From NCBI GenBank assembly GCA_902461815.1, contig CABPZE010000009.1, forward strand, positions 7,765 through 71,764: 64,000 nucleotides of DNA, in the 5' to 3' direction. Each line of letters opens with the position of its first letter. Position 1 is the stretch's first letter. The DNA is from CAG-390 sp003523225 (GTDB taxonomy: Bacteria; Bacillota; Clostridia; Oscillospirales; CAG-272). A model generated the notes under the pieces. That model had not been told where the DNA came from. It made no database searches and saw only the letters and a list, made by a program, of their open reading frames with translations. Of the stretch, positions 25,435 to 34,144 are shown piece after piece. The position numbers and the translations under genes were made by a program.

Positions 25435-25482
25435 AAAAACACCGCTGCATGACCGTAAAACGGTCATGCAGCGGTGTTTTTT
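25435..25482. terminator. Strong bidirectional terminator
   Basis: A stem of about 20 pairs (AAACACCGCTGCATGACCG and complement) with loop TAAAA, flanked by A-run and T-run, ends both the XRE transcript (+) and the EEP-family gene (-). Confidence 0.9.
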
Positions 25483-25504
25483 ACCTGCCGTGATCCGGCT
25501 CTGT

Positions 25505-26599
25505 TTATTTCAACCTGAACTGAAGCACCACCGGTCCGTGGTCCGAATACGCAAATCCGGTATAAATGTTACTTACGGAAACAGCCTCAACATTGTCGCT
25601 GACCAGAAAGCCGTCCACTATTATTGTGAAATTCCCTTCCTTGTACGGAATGTCACAGTTTCGGCAGGTGGGGTTATATTCGCCGCCGGAATAATCCGTG
25701 CATCTTGAAATGCAGTCAGGAAGCATATCTGCCGGAAACGGCTGCGCCCATTCAAAGCCTACCGCCCCGTCACCGTTAAGCCGCTCGTTTGAGTCACCGG
25801 TGAAATCATGGTTGAAATCCCCGCCGCACACACAGTAGTTGCCCGCCTCGTATTCCGCCTTCATATCGTCAAACAGCATATTCATCTGAGCCGCGCGTAT
25901 CTCATCGCTGCCTCCGTATGCCGACATATGCACATTGTAGATGACCAGCTCAGCTCCTCCCTCCACCGGCACTCTTGACACCGAATAACAGCGGTCGAGG
26001 TCAAGGAATTTTCCGAATCCGGTCGATATCGGAAAGCTTCTTCTCACTGCAGAGGTTATCTTATACCGTCCCAACGTCAGAATTCCCGCATTTGAAGCAC
26101 CGTGAGGCTCGTTCAACGGAAACATGAGGTATGCTGAATGATAATTCACCGCGAAAACACTGTTCATTGACGAAAACCGCGACTCCAGCATCGCTCTTTC
26201 GTCTATATGAAAGCTCCGCGTGGAATCGGTATCCACCTCCTGAAAAAGAATAAAATCAGGAGAAAAGCTCTCCACAGTGTCAGCACCGTCAGCAATGCAT
26301 TTGCGGACGCTATCCGCACTTTCCGCACGCGACTCTGTTCCGCCGTCCATGAAAAACGTAAACTCCGGCGTGTACGCGCCAAAGCCCAGATTCTGCGTTA
26401 TGATAGTGTAGACTTCCCCGGTCTTTACGCTGTCGTTTGCACCGTTGCCGGTAACCTCCAAAGTAATATTATCATCTATTCTCGAATAGCTGAATACGAC
26501 ATAGCATATGTACACAAGAACAGTGATAAGAATAAGAGAGACCAATGAAATAAGAGCCGCAAGAAGTATCCTTTCCGGTTTTGATGAAATATGCTTCAT
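25505..26599 (-). CDS. Membrane-anchored endonuclease/exonuclease/phosphatase-family protein
   Basis: 364 residues. The N-terminal TM helix (residues 10-36) is followed by an EEP fold: TQNLGFG, the metal-binding FILFQEVD, YNVHMSAYGG, GGDFNHDF and the final catalytic YSDHGPVVL. All key residues appear present, so it is probably an active phosphodiesterase or nuclease-like enzyme facing outside. Its substrate could be a lipid, nucleotide or DNA. The gene stands alone between a terminator and a hairpin; the ribosome site is poor. Confidence 0.88.
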   Translation of the reverse strand: MKHISSKPERILLAALISLVSLILITVLVYICYVVFSYSRIDDNITLEVTGNGANDSVKTGEVYTIITQNLGFGAYTPEFTFFMDGGTESRAESADSVRKCIADGADTVESFSPDFILFQEVDTDSTRSFHIDERAMLESRFSSMNSVFAVNYHSAYLMFPLNEPHGASNAGILTLGRYKITSAVRRSFPISTGFGKFLDLDRCYSVSRVPVEGGAELVIYNVHMSAYGGSDEIRAAQMNMLFDDMKAEYEAGNYCVCGGDFNHDFTGDSNERLNGDGAVGFEWAQPFPADMLPDCISRCTDYSGGEYNPTCRNCDIPYKEGNFTIIVDGFLVSDNVEAVSVSNIYTGFAYSDHGPVVLQFRLK

Positions 26600-26707
26600 G
26601 TTATTGACCGTGTCTTTATTGTATTTTGTTCTGCCGGCTCAAGGCCGTAACTACTGCCAAGAGCCGTATCCGAGTCTGACGCCGGAATGGGTAAGACTGA
26701 TTCTGAA

Positions 26708-26742
26708 CGGGGTCGGCTCAAAATCTGATTGAGCCGACCCCG
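26708..26742. terminator. Hairpin downstream of the ABC ATPase gene
   Basis: CGGGGTCGGCTCAA pairs with TTGAGCCGACCCCG across a 7-base loop, 14 pairs. No T-run on the minus strand, so termination is probable but not certain. Confidence 0.6.
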
Positions 26743-26760
26743 GTTGTTATTATATTAATC

Positions 26761-27873
26761 TCAGTGGATAATGCAGCGCTCGGTGTCCTTATCGAATATG
26801 TGCAGACGGCTCATATCAAAGGCAACCTTGATGTTATCGCCCGCACGGGTGGTGGAGCGAGAGGAAACGCGTGCGATGAGGTTGGTCTCACCTATGGTGA
26901 GGTAGAGATGGATCTCAGCACCCATAAGCTCTGTAACATCAACGTAAGCATCTACAACGCTGTCCGGCAGTGCAGCAAGCTGCATGGGAGCGTCGTGAAT
27001 GCACTCGGGGCGCAGACCGCCGATAACTTCCTGACCTATGTAATCCTTGAGGTCGGGGTTGTTTGCCTTCTCAGGCGGCAGCTTGATAGACTTGTCCTCA
27101 AAGTTGAAGTACACGTCGTCGCCCTTCTTGACCAGCTTACCGTTGATGAAGTTCATCTGAGGAGTTCCGATAAATCCGGCAACGAAAACGTTGCAGGGCT
27201 CATCGTAAAGGGTCTGAGGAGTATCGACCTGCTGGATGAGACCGTCCTTCATAACGACGATTCTCGTAGCCATGGTCATAGCCTCGACCTGGTCGTGTGT
27301 AACGTAAATAAATGTGGTCTGAACGCTCTGATGCAGCTTTGTAAGCTCGGTTCTCATCGCGGCACGCAGCTTAGCGTCAAGGTTTGAGAGAGGCTCGTCA
27401 AGAAGGAAGACCTTCGGTTTACGAACGATAGCACGTCCCAGAGCAACACGCTGCTTCTGACCGCCGGACAGAGCCTTCGGCTTTCTGTCGAGCAGGTGAG
27501 TGATATCAAGTATACGGGCGGCGTCCTCAACACGTCTCTTGATCTCTTCCTTCGGTGTCTTAACGAGCTTAAGGCCGAATGCCATGTTCTCAAACACCGT
27601 CATGTGAGGATACAGAGCGTAGTTCTGGAACACCATCGCTATCTTTCTGTCCTTAGGAGCTACATCGTTGACAAGCTGGTCGCCGATGAAAAGCTCACCC
27701 TCGGTGATCTCCTCAAGACCCGCGATCATACGCAGGGTGGTTGATTTACCGCAGCCGGAAGGACCGACCAGAATCAGAAATTCCTTATCCTTGATATCAA
27801 GGTTAAAATCCGATACAGCGGTAACTCCGCCCGGATATTTTTTGTAAATGTGCTTAAGCGATACACTTGCCAT
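26761..27873 (-). CDS. ugpC: UgpC/MsmK-type ABC transporter ATP-binding protein
   Basis: 370 residues. Full nucleotide-binding domain: GPSGCGKSTT, QNYALYPHMT, LSGGQKQRVALGRA, VFLLDEPLSNLD, YVTHDQVEAM. The C-terminal regulatory OB-folds (TOBE, about 240-370) match the MalK/UgpC/MsmK group. Such ATPases are often single shared motors serving several carbohydrate importers; here it stands alone without permeases, which fits the MsmK/MsiK style of sharing. The start has AAGGAGG ahead. Which sugar systems it energises cannot be told. Confidence 0.93.
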   Translation of the reverse strand: MASVSLKHIYKKYPGGVTAVSDFNLDIKDKEFLILVGPSGCGKSTTLRMIAGLEEITEGELFIGDQLVNDVAPKDRKIAMVFQNYALYPHMTVFENMAFGLKLVKTPKEEIKRRVEDAARILDITHLLDRKPKALSGGQKQRVALGRAIVRKPKVFLLDEPLSNLDAKLRAAMRTELTKLHQSVQTTFIYVTHDQVEAMTMATRIVVMKDGLIQQVDTPQTLYDEPCNVFVAGFIGTPQMNFINGKLVKKGDDVYFNFEDKSIKLPPEKANNPDLKDYIGQEVIGGLRPECIHDAPMQLAALPDSVVDAYVDVTELMGAEIHLYLTIGETNLIARVSSRSTTRAGDNIKVAFDMSRLHIFDKDTERCIIH

Positions 27874-28130
27874 AGGGTGTGCTTCCTCCTTGAAATTAGA
27901 ATCGTTTTATCGCCGATTCCGACTATTATTCTGTACTACAATATTGTATCAAATTTTCGTGAAAAATGATAGAGTCTTATTCCCCAAAATTTCAGGTTCA
28001 AAATTGTGCACCTTGTACAATTTTCTGTTTTTTAACCTCAAAGTGCGGCGTTTTGATGTTTTTTTGACCCGCCGGATGTGAACTTATAGTTACCTTCGGG
28101 GTAATAATCGGGCAATAAGCGCAAGCCTCA

Positions 28131-30299
28131 TCAGCCCTCGCCCTCACCGAGCTTCATTGTAAGCCCTATGCGGTGACGCGCCGTATCCACCGACAGCACC
28201 TTGACTTTTACAATATCTCCGACCGAAAGCACCTCGGCGGGATGCTTTATGTATCTGTCGCATATCTGGGAGATGTGTACCAACCCGTCCTGATGCACAC
28301 CGATGTCAACAAAAGCGCCGAAATCTATTACATTGCGGACTGTTCCGGTAAGAATCATTCCCTCCTTGAGCGACGTGATATCCAACACATCGTCGCGCAG
28401 CACCGGAGCCGGGAAGCTGTCGCGTACGTCGCGTCCGGGCTTTTCAAGCTCTGAAATAATATCGCAAAGAGTCGGCTCGCCGACGCCTATCTCAGAGGCG
28501 ACCTTGGCTTTTCCCTTCTCCGCCACCTTTTTGCCGAGCAGCTTGAGTCCGCCGGAGCGTATCTCCTCCTCGTCAAATCCGAACATACCGAGCAGCTTGT
28601 GCGCCGCCTCGTAGGATTCGGGGTGGACACCGGTAGAATCCAGCACCTCGTCCGAGCCTGAAACGCGCAGAAATCCTGCCGACTGCTCGTAAGCCTTGCT
28701 TCCAAGCCGCGGTACCTTAAGTAGCTCGGCGCGGCTCAGGAACTCTCCGTTTGCCTCACGGTACTTGACAATATTCTTTGCCACCGGAGCGCTGATACCG
28801 GAAACATATGAAAGCAGTGAGTAGGAAGCGGTGTTGAGGTCGATGCCGACCGAGTTGACGCAGTCCTCGACCACACCGGTAAGCGCCTCGTCAAGCCGCG
28901 CCTGCTTCATGTCGTGCTGATACTGCCCCACTCCGACAGACTTCGGGTCTATCTTCACAAGCTCGGCAAGCGGGTCCTGCAAGCGGCGCGCGATCGACAC
29001 CGCCGAACGCTGTGTTACGTCAAAATCGGGAAATTCCTCGGCTCCGAGCTTTGACGCCGAATAAACCGACGCCCCCGCCTCGCTCACCATAATATATTTG
29101 CAGTCTCCGGGAGTTTCCCTGAGCAGTCCGGCAATGAATATCTCGCTTTCCTTTGACGCAGTGCCGTTGCCTATGGCAATTACGTTCACGCCGTATTTGC
29201 GTATAAGGCCGGATACCACGCGGGAGCTTTCCGCAATGCGCTCCTGCGGCTTTGTGGGATAAATGACCGCAGTGTCAATGACCTTTCCGGTCTTATCCAC
29301 CACTGCCAGCTTGCACCCGGTGCGGTATCCGGGGTCAAAGCCCATAACCGTTTTGCCGCGCAGAGGCGGAGACATCAGAAGATGCCTTAGATTGTCCTCA
29401 AACACCTTCAGCGCACCCTCGCTGGCTTTGTCGGTCAGGTCGTTTCTTATCTCCCGCTCCACGGAAGGAGCAATAAGACGTGTGTAGCTGTCGTCGATCG
29501 CCGCTTTGACGTAATCCCTCGCCGGACTCTCTCCGGACGTGAGGAATTTACGGTACAGATAGCTCATCACAAGCTCTCCGCCCGGCTCTATGCTGACCTT
29601 AAGGAAGCCTTCCTTTTCGCCGCGGTTGACGGCAAGCACACGATGTCCGGCAATCTTTTTGACGCGCTCGGAGAAGTCGTAGTACTGCGCGTACACCGAA
29701 TCCTCCTCCTTTGCCGCCTTTGAAACCAGAATACCGTGCTCGGCGGTCAGAGTTCTCACTCCCTTGCGGCAGTCGGCGTTGTCTGAAATGCTTTCGGCTA
29801 TGATATCAAGCGCCCCGGCTATTGCCTCGTCGGCGCTCGCCACGCCCTTTTCCTCATTTATGTATTCAGCCGCCGCTTCGGGAATAGCCGGATCATAGGA
29901 TTCCTTCTGCGCAAAGATAAGCTCAGCCAACGGTTCAAGTCCCTTTTCTCTCGCCACCGACGCACGCGTTTTTCTCTTGGGACGGTACGGACGGTAGATG
30001 TCGTCTACCTCGGTAAGAGTCTTTGCCGCGTCGATAGCACGCTCAAGCTCCGGCGTCAGCTTTTCCTGCGCGGCAATAAGAGCCTTGACCTCCTCGCGCC
30101 GCTTTTCAATACTGCGCAGATAGTTAAGCCTGTCAAATAGGTCTCTCAGCACCGTGTCGTCAAGCGAACCTGTCACTTCCTTGCGGTAACGCGCGATAAA
30201 TGGGATGGTGTTGCCCTCGTCTATAAGCGCAACCGTTTTCCTTACCTGCTCAACTCCAAGTCCCAGCTCTTCGGCAAGGACTGCTTCAATATCGATCAT
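28131..30299 (-). CDS. tex: Tex-like RNA-binding transcription accessory protein
   Basis: 722 residues, usual for the family. N-terminal helical Tex region (IPFIARYRKEVTGSLDD), YqgF/RNase H-like domain (VMGFDPGYRTGCKLAVVD), helix-hairpin-helix repeats (LSYVSGISAPVAKNIVKYR) and a C-terminal S1 domain (GMILTGTVRNVIDFGAFVDI). It binds nucleic acids and influences transcription and translation. The gene follows the rsuA-type gene by 52 bases, so they share a transcript. Confidence 0.96.
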   Translation of the reverse strand: MIDIEAVLAEELGLGVEQVRKTVALIDEGNTIPFIARYRKEVTGSLDDTVLRDLFDRLNYLRSIEKRREEVKALIAAQEKLTPELERAIDAAKTLTEVDDIYRPYRPKRKTRASVAREKGLEPLAELIFAQKESYDPAIPEAAAEYINEEKGVASADEAIAGALDIIAESISDNADCRKGVRTLTAEHGILVSKAAKEEDSVYAQYYDFSERVKKIAGHRVLAVNRGEKEGFLKVSIEPGGELVMSYLYRKFLTSGESPARDYVKAAIDDSYTRLIAPSVEREIRNDLTDKASEGALKVFEDNLRHLLMSPPLRGKTVMGFDPGYRTGCKLAVVDKTGKVIDTAVIYPTKPQERIAESSRVVSGLIRKYGVNVIAIGNGTASKESEIFIAGLLRETPGDCKYIMVSEAGASVYSASKLGAEEFPDFDVTQRSAVSIARRLQDPLAELVKIDPKSVGVGQYQHDMKQARLDEALTGVVEDCVNSVGIDLNTASYSLLSYVSGISAPVAKNIVKYREANGEFLSRAELLKVPRLGSKAYEQSAGFLRVSGSDEVLDSTGVHPESYEAAHKLLGMFGFDEEEIRSGGLKLLGKKVAEKGKAKVASEIGVGEPTLCDIISELEKPGRDVRDSFPAPVLRDDVLDITSLKEGMILTGTVRNVIDFGAFVDIGVHQDGLVHISQICDRYIKHPAEVLSVGDIVKVKVLSVDTARHRIGLTMKLGEGEG

Positions 30300-30351
30300 T
30301 ATTCTGTCTGCCTTTCAATTTTCTTTGTGTACGGTCATTTGTATCATTCAA

Positions 30352-31068
30352 TCATTCAAGCCCCGACGCCGTTCTGAGCGCCGCCACCTCGTCGGAGGTA
30401 AGATAGCGAACTTCTCCGCGACCGAGCGCAGGATCGAGTGCCAAAGGACCAAAGCTGATCCGCTCGAGCGCAGTGATCTCATTCCCCACCGCGCCGAACA
30501 TCTGCTTTATCTGATGGTACTTTCCTTCATGTATCGTTATAAGCCCCGTGAAGTCGCTCTCGCGCTTGACAAGGCAAGGAGCGGTCAGATACCCGCCCTC
30601 AATGTAAACTCCGTTCTGAAGCCTCACGGCAGCCTCGTCGTCAAGCGGCTTTGCCGAGGTGTACCGGTAGGTCTTGTCCACATGCCGCGCCGGGGACAAA
30701 AGCCGGTGGGAAAGCTCGCCGTCATCGGTCAGCAGCATCAGCCCGACTGTGTATTTGTCAAGTCTGCCGCACGGAAATACCCGCGTCCGGTCGCGCTCCT
30801 CGCACAGCTCGGTAACAACGGGGCAGCCGTCCCGCCTGTCCTCCGTTGCGCTGACATATTCCTCGGGCTTGTTGAGCATAATGTAAACGTGTTCCCGCCA
30901 TTCTATCTCAGCACCGCGCCGCGTAACACGGCTTATCCCCGGTTTTACCTCGTCATCGGAGCGGCGCGCGGGTATTCCGTCAATGAGGATAAGCCCAGAG
31001 CGCACCTCGCGCGCCCAGTCGCGGCGCGAGCATTCGCCCGCCGCCGACAGATATTTGTCAAGCCGCAT
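30352..31068 (-). CDS. RsuA/RluB-family 16S/23S pseudouridine synthase
   Basis: 238 residues from ATG 31068, with AAAGGA about nine bases ahead; the upstream in-frame ATG at 31116 lies inside the preceding tiny gene. An S4 RNA-binding domain (MRLDKYLSAAGECSRRD) is followed by the synthase domain with the catalytic FPCGRLDKYTVGLMLLTDDG aspartate and KTYRYTSAKPL, and the closing GKYHQIKQMFGAVGNEI. It isomerises one uridine of ribosomal RNA; the exact target (RsuA or RluB type) is not decidable. Confidence 0.93.
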   Translation of the reverse strand: MRLDKYLSAAGECSRRDWAREVRSGLILIDGIPARRSDDEVKPGISRVTRRGAEIEWREHVYIMLNKPEEYVSATEDRRDGCPVVTELCEERDRTRVFPCGRLDKYTVGLMLLTDDGELSHRLLSPARHVDKTYRYTSAKPLDDEAAVRLQNGVYIEGGYLTAPCLVKRESDFTGLITIHEGKYHQIKQMFGAVGNEITALERISFGPLALDPALGRGEVRYLTSDEVAALRTASGLE

Positions 31069-31112
31069 ACCGCGCCGTCCTTTCCGCATCACAAAAAATG
31101 CCCCACCTTGCG

Positions 31113-31202
31113 TCACAGCGTAAACAGTATCACCGCAACACAGCCGAAAAGCAGCAGTCCAAGCCCCAGACCGATCAAAAAATCACGGGTCCTTCCGCTC
31201 AT
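31113..31202 (-). CDS. 29-residue single-helix membrane peptide
   Basis: Too short for most gene finders. ATG 31202 sits five bases after GGAGGTGAT, an ideal ribosome site, and 64 bases after the -10 box of a consensus promoter. The peptide has a short basic start (SGRTRD) and then one hydrophobic helix rich in Gly/Leu (FLIGLGLGLLLFG) with one Cys. It ends in TGA at 31113, three bases past the longer in-frame start of the pseudouridine synthase, so it may couple translation into that gene. Function unknown; it could be a real small membrane protein or a translated leader. Confidence 0.6.
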   Translation of the reverse strand: MSGRTRDFLIGLGLGLLLFGCVAVILFTL

Positions 31203-31265
31203 TCCGAATCACCTCCGCATTTTTAGTATGCGCAGAAAACGGAATATTACTTCATAACCTATTAC

Positions 31266-31294
31266 ATTATATCATCAATCCGCCCACGTTTCAA
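31266..31294 (-). promoter_or_regulatory. Sigma-A promoter of the small peptide-rsuA-tex operon
   Basis: Minus strand TTGAAA (31289-31294), 17 bases, TATAAT (31266-31271). The rest of the gap to 31456 shows nothing else clear. Confidence 0.75.
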
Positions 31295-31456
31295 GTGAAA
31301 ACGCACGAAAAAGCGAATACAAAATATATTTCGCCGAATCTCAGCTGAAAACGAAAAAATGTTTACCCACGGTCTGGATGCAGAACACGGTCATGCGCGT
31401 TCAAAAGCATACAAACAAGATTTTTCGGATCATTCGTGTTTTTTTCTCAAAACCTA

Positions 31457-31485
31457 TTGACAAAAACATTTGAACGTGCTATCAT
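31457..31485 (+). promoter_or_regulatory. Promoter of the metal-resistance operon
   Basis: TTGACA (31457-31462), 17 bases, TATCAT (31480-31485). The operator palindrome begins four bases downstream, over the transcript start. Confidence 0.8.
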
Positions 31486-31489
31486 ATGA

Positions 31490-31529
31490 GCGTTGATTCA
31501 ATTGAACGTCTGTTCAATTGAATCAACGC
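31490..31529. promoter_or_regulatory. ArsR/SmtB-type operator, 18-bp perfect inverted repeat
   Basis: GCGTTGATTCAATTGAAC, four bases GTCT, then the exact complement. The centre TGAAC-N4-GTTCA matches the imperfect 12-2-12 operators bound by SmtB, CzrA and ZiaR-type repressors. Each arm also has an inner TTCAATTGAA palindrome. Bound repressor would block transcription start; metal binding would release it. Confidence 0.85.
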
Positions 31530-31566
31530 TCAATTTTCTGATCTACACAACGGAGGTATAAATTCC

Positions 31567-31914
31567 ATGAACTCACCGACTCACGAACATGACCGGTGTC
31601 TGCATTCCGAAGCGTCTCCGGCATCCGAAGAAATGCTGTGCGACCTTGCCGACCTGTTCAAGATCTTCGGAGACACGACCCGCCTGCGTATTCTGTTTGC
31701 ACTTCTTGACACAGAAATGTGCGTCATGCACATCTCCGAGCGTCTTGGCATGACCTCATCGGCGATCTCGCACCAGCTCAAGGTGCTTAAGGACAACAAT
31801 CTTGTTGCCTGTCGCCGCGAGGGTAAAACGATCTTCTATTACCTTGCCGACGATCACGTTCACACCATCGTCGCGCAGGGGTATGAGCATCTTAAAGAAA
31901 AGGAAGGAACCTAA
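31567..31914 (+). CDS. ArsR/SmtB-family metal-sensing repressor
   Basis: 115 residues. The winged helix-turn-helix core is FKIFGDTTRLRILFALL, then MHISERLGMTSSAISHQLKV and RREGKTIFYYLAD. The alpha-3 metal motif is EMCVMHI with only one Cys, where CadC/ArsR types have ELCVCDL. The alpha-5 site is DDHVHTIVAQGYEH, giving the Asp-His and His-x2-Glu ligands of zinc/cobalt sensors such as CzrA and SmtB. The N-terminus has extra His/Cys (HEHDRCLH). It most likely senses zinc or a similar ion and represses its own operon at the palindrome 38 bases upstream. GGAGG precedes the start by ten bases. Confidence 0.93.
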   Translation: MNSPTHEHDRCLHSEASPASEEMLCDLADLFKIFGDTTRLRILFALLDTEMCVMHISERLGMTSSAISHQLKVLKDNNLVACRREGKTIFYYLADDHVHTIVAQGYEHLKEKEGT

Positions 31915-31916
31915 AA

Positions 31917-32135
31917 ATGAAAAAGACATACCGGCTTGAAAATCTGGACTGCGCAGCGTGCGCCGCAAAAATGGAGGCGGCGATCTCAAAGCTCGACGGA
32001 GTTGAATCCGTCTCAGTAAACTTTATCATGCAGAAGCTGACGCTTGAAGCGCCCGACGAGCGTTTTGACGATATAATGAAAAAAGCCGTTAAGCTGTGCC
32101 GCCGCGTTGAGCCCGACATGGAGATCATTTTCTGA
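31917..32135 (+). CDS. Free-standing HMA-domain metallochaperone-like protein
   Basis: 72 residues forming one heavy-metal-associated domain. It starts YRLENLDCAACAAKMEAAIS, with the metal-binding CAAC pair. In most zinc/cadmium P1B ATPases this domain is the fused N-terminus. Here it is a separate gene, two bases after the repressor and 14 before the ATPase, which itself lacks an HMA. It probably hands metal to the pump or regulates it. Confidence 0.9.
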   Translation: MKKTYRLENLDCAACAAKMEAAISKLDGVESVSVNFIMQKLTLEAPDERFDDIMKKAVKLCRRVEPDMEIIF

Positions 32136-32149
32136 GGGAAACTCACGAC

Positions 32150-34024
32150 ATGAAATTCTATAAAGAAATGACGCGCCGGCAAAGGCGCGTGCTGTGGCGC
32201 ATTTTTATTTCCGCAGTGCTTTTCATAATTGCTCTGCCGTTGCCCCTTGACGGGCTGTGGCTGTTGCTTGCTTTTCTTCCCTCTTACGTCGTAATAGGAT
32301 ATGACGTGGTGTATAGCGCGGTGCGCAATATTTTTCGCGGTCAGCTTCTGGACGAGCAATTTCTCATGACGCTTGCCACGGTCGGCGCGTTTGCCACGGG
32401 AGAATACAAAGAGGCTGTAGCCGTCATGCTCTTTTATCAGGTCGGCGAGCTGTTCCAGAGCATTGCTGTCGGCAAAAGCCGCAAAAGCATATCCAACCTC
32501 ATGAACATACGCCCGGACTCGGCGTGCGTCATACGCGGCGACGCGGAGCTTACCGTATCCCCCGATGAGGTGGAGGTAGGAGAAACAATACTCATACGTC
32601 CGGGCGAAAGAGTTCCCCTTGACGGAACTGTAACGGACGGCGCAAGCTCTGTTGACCTTTCCGCGCTGACCGGAGAAAGTCTCCCGAAGGAGGTTAAGGC
32701 GCAAGACCGCGTGCTCAGCGGCTCTGTCAACCTCTCAGGAGTCCTGCGCGTGCGCGTTGAACAGCCCTACGGAAAAAGCACCGTATCAAAGATCCTCGAT
32801 CTTGTAGAAAACTCAGCCGCAAAAAAAGCAAAAGCCGAAAATTTCATTACCAGATTCGCACGTATTTATACCCCGGCGGTGGTTGCGGGCGCTCTTATTC
32901 TGGCGTTTCTGCCGCCGCTGATATTAAAGCAATCCTTTACCGTGTGGATCCAGCGCGCACTCACCCTGTTGGTCGTATCCTGCCCCTGCGCACTCGTTAT
33001 TTCGATCCCGCTGTCTTTCTTCGGCGGCATCGGACGCGCCTCGCGTGAGGGAATACTCATCAAAGGAGCAAACTACCTTGAGCTGCTTTCGGGACTCAAC
33101 ACCGCGGTTTTTGATAAGACCGGAACGCTCACACGCGGCAGCTTCAGGGTTACCGGAATATACCCCGAAAACGGAATAAGCAGCGACGAGCTGTCCGGCA
33201 TTGCCGCAGCAGCCGAATATTTTTCGTCTCATCCGATCGCCGCGGCTCTGCGCGCCGCCTGTCCGGAAGGATTCAGTGAAAAACGCCCGTCGGACGTTAC
33301 CGAACACGCCGGAGAAGGAATAGAAACGCTTATTGACGGCGAGACTGTTTATGTCGGCAACGACAAGCTGATGCTCCGCGCGGGTGTTGCGCCCGCAGAG
33401 ACGGAAACCATTGGCACGATTATACACGCAGCCAAAAACGGAAGCTACCTCGGATATATGATCATTTCCGACGAGCCTAAGCCGGATGCTGCCGAGGCAA
33501 TAGCCAGACTCAAAGCGCTCGGAGTGAAAAAGACCGTAATGCTCACCGGAGACCGCCACGAGACGGCGGAGGCGGTCGGCAAGGCGTTGAGCGTTGACGA
33601 CATAAAAAGCGAGCTTTTGCCGGCGGATAAGGTAAGCGCCGTCGAAGAATTGCTTTCAGACCCGCATTCCTCTCCCCTTGCCTTCTGTGGCGACGGGATC
33701 AACGACGCTCCGGTGCTCTCACGAGCCGACGTCGGGATAGCAATGGGCGCGCTGGGCAGCGACGCCGCCATCGAGGCGGCGGACATAGTGCTGATGGACG
33801 ACAGCCCATCAAAGATCGCCCGTGCGGTGGAGCTGTCCCGAATGACCATGCGCATCGTACACGAAAATATCTTCTTTTCCCTTGCGGTAAAAGCAATCGT
33901 GCTAATTCTCACGGCAATTGGTCTTACCGGAATGTGGCTCGCCGTCTTCGCCGACGTCGGCGTAATGGTCATCGCAATACTCAACTCAATGAGAACGCTT
34001 GCTTATAAAAACACCAAAGCATAA
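32150..34024 (+). CDS. P1B-type heavy-metal-exporting ATPase (Zn/Cd/Co class)
   Basis: 624 residues. Actuator domain with SALTGESLPKEV, membrane metal site SCPCALVISIP, phosphorylation site FDKTGTLTRG, HP-motif SSHPIAAAL, and GDGINDAPVLSRADVGIAMG. The last helices carry a Lys (AVKAIVLIL) and DVG (VFADVGVMV), the P1B-2 pattern of ZntA/CadA pumps for zinc, cadmium and lead. No N-terminal HMA is present; the previous gene supplies one. Copper pumps would show a different last-helix pattern. It exports metal from the cytoplasm. A strong terminator follows. Confidence 0.93.
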   Translation: MKFYKEMTRRQRRVLWRIFISAVLFIIALPLPLDGLWLLLAFLPSYVVIGYDVVYSAVRNIFRGQLLDEQFLMTLATVGAFATGEYKEAVAVMLFYQVGELFQSIAVGKSRKSISNLMNIRPDSACVIRGDAELTVSPDEVEVGETILIRPGERVPLDGTVTDGASSVDLSALTGESLPKEVKAQDRVLSGSVNLSGVLRVRVEQPYGKSTVSKILDLVENSAAKKAKAENFITRFARIYTPAVVAGALILAFLPPLILKQSFTVWIQRALTLLVVSCPCALVISIPLSFFGGIGRASREGILIKGANYLELLSGLNTAVFDKTGTLTRGSFRVTGIYPENGISSDELSGIAAAAEYFSSHPIAAALRAACPEGFSEKRPSDVTEHAGEGIETLIDGETVYVGNDKLMLRAGVAPAETETIGTIIHAAKNGSYLGYMIISDEPKPDAAEAIARLKALGVKKTVMLTGDRHETAEAVGKALSVDDIKSELLPADKVSAVEELLSDPHSSPLAFCGDGINDAPVLSRADVGIAMGALGSDAAIEAADIVLMDDSPSKIARAVELSRMTMRIVHENIFFSLAVKAIVLILTAIGLTGMWLAVFADVGVMVIAILNSMRTLAYKNTKA

Positions 34025-34039
34025 TAAAAACATTATAAA

Positions 34040-34082
34040 AACATCACCCGCCGGAATCAGAAAGCTTCCGGCGGGTGATGTT
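34040..34082 (+). terminator. Terminator of the metal-resistance operon
   Basis: ACATCACCCGCCGGAA pairs with TTCCGGCGGGTGATGT and is followed by TTTTATATTTTTT. The A-run on the other side lets it also serve the prmA transcript from the opposite strand. Confidence 0.9.
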
Positions 34083-34144
34083 TTATATTTTTTATACTCT
34101 GTATGCCGCAGAACTTTTTGCGGCATCTGTGTTTTTTCAATTGT

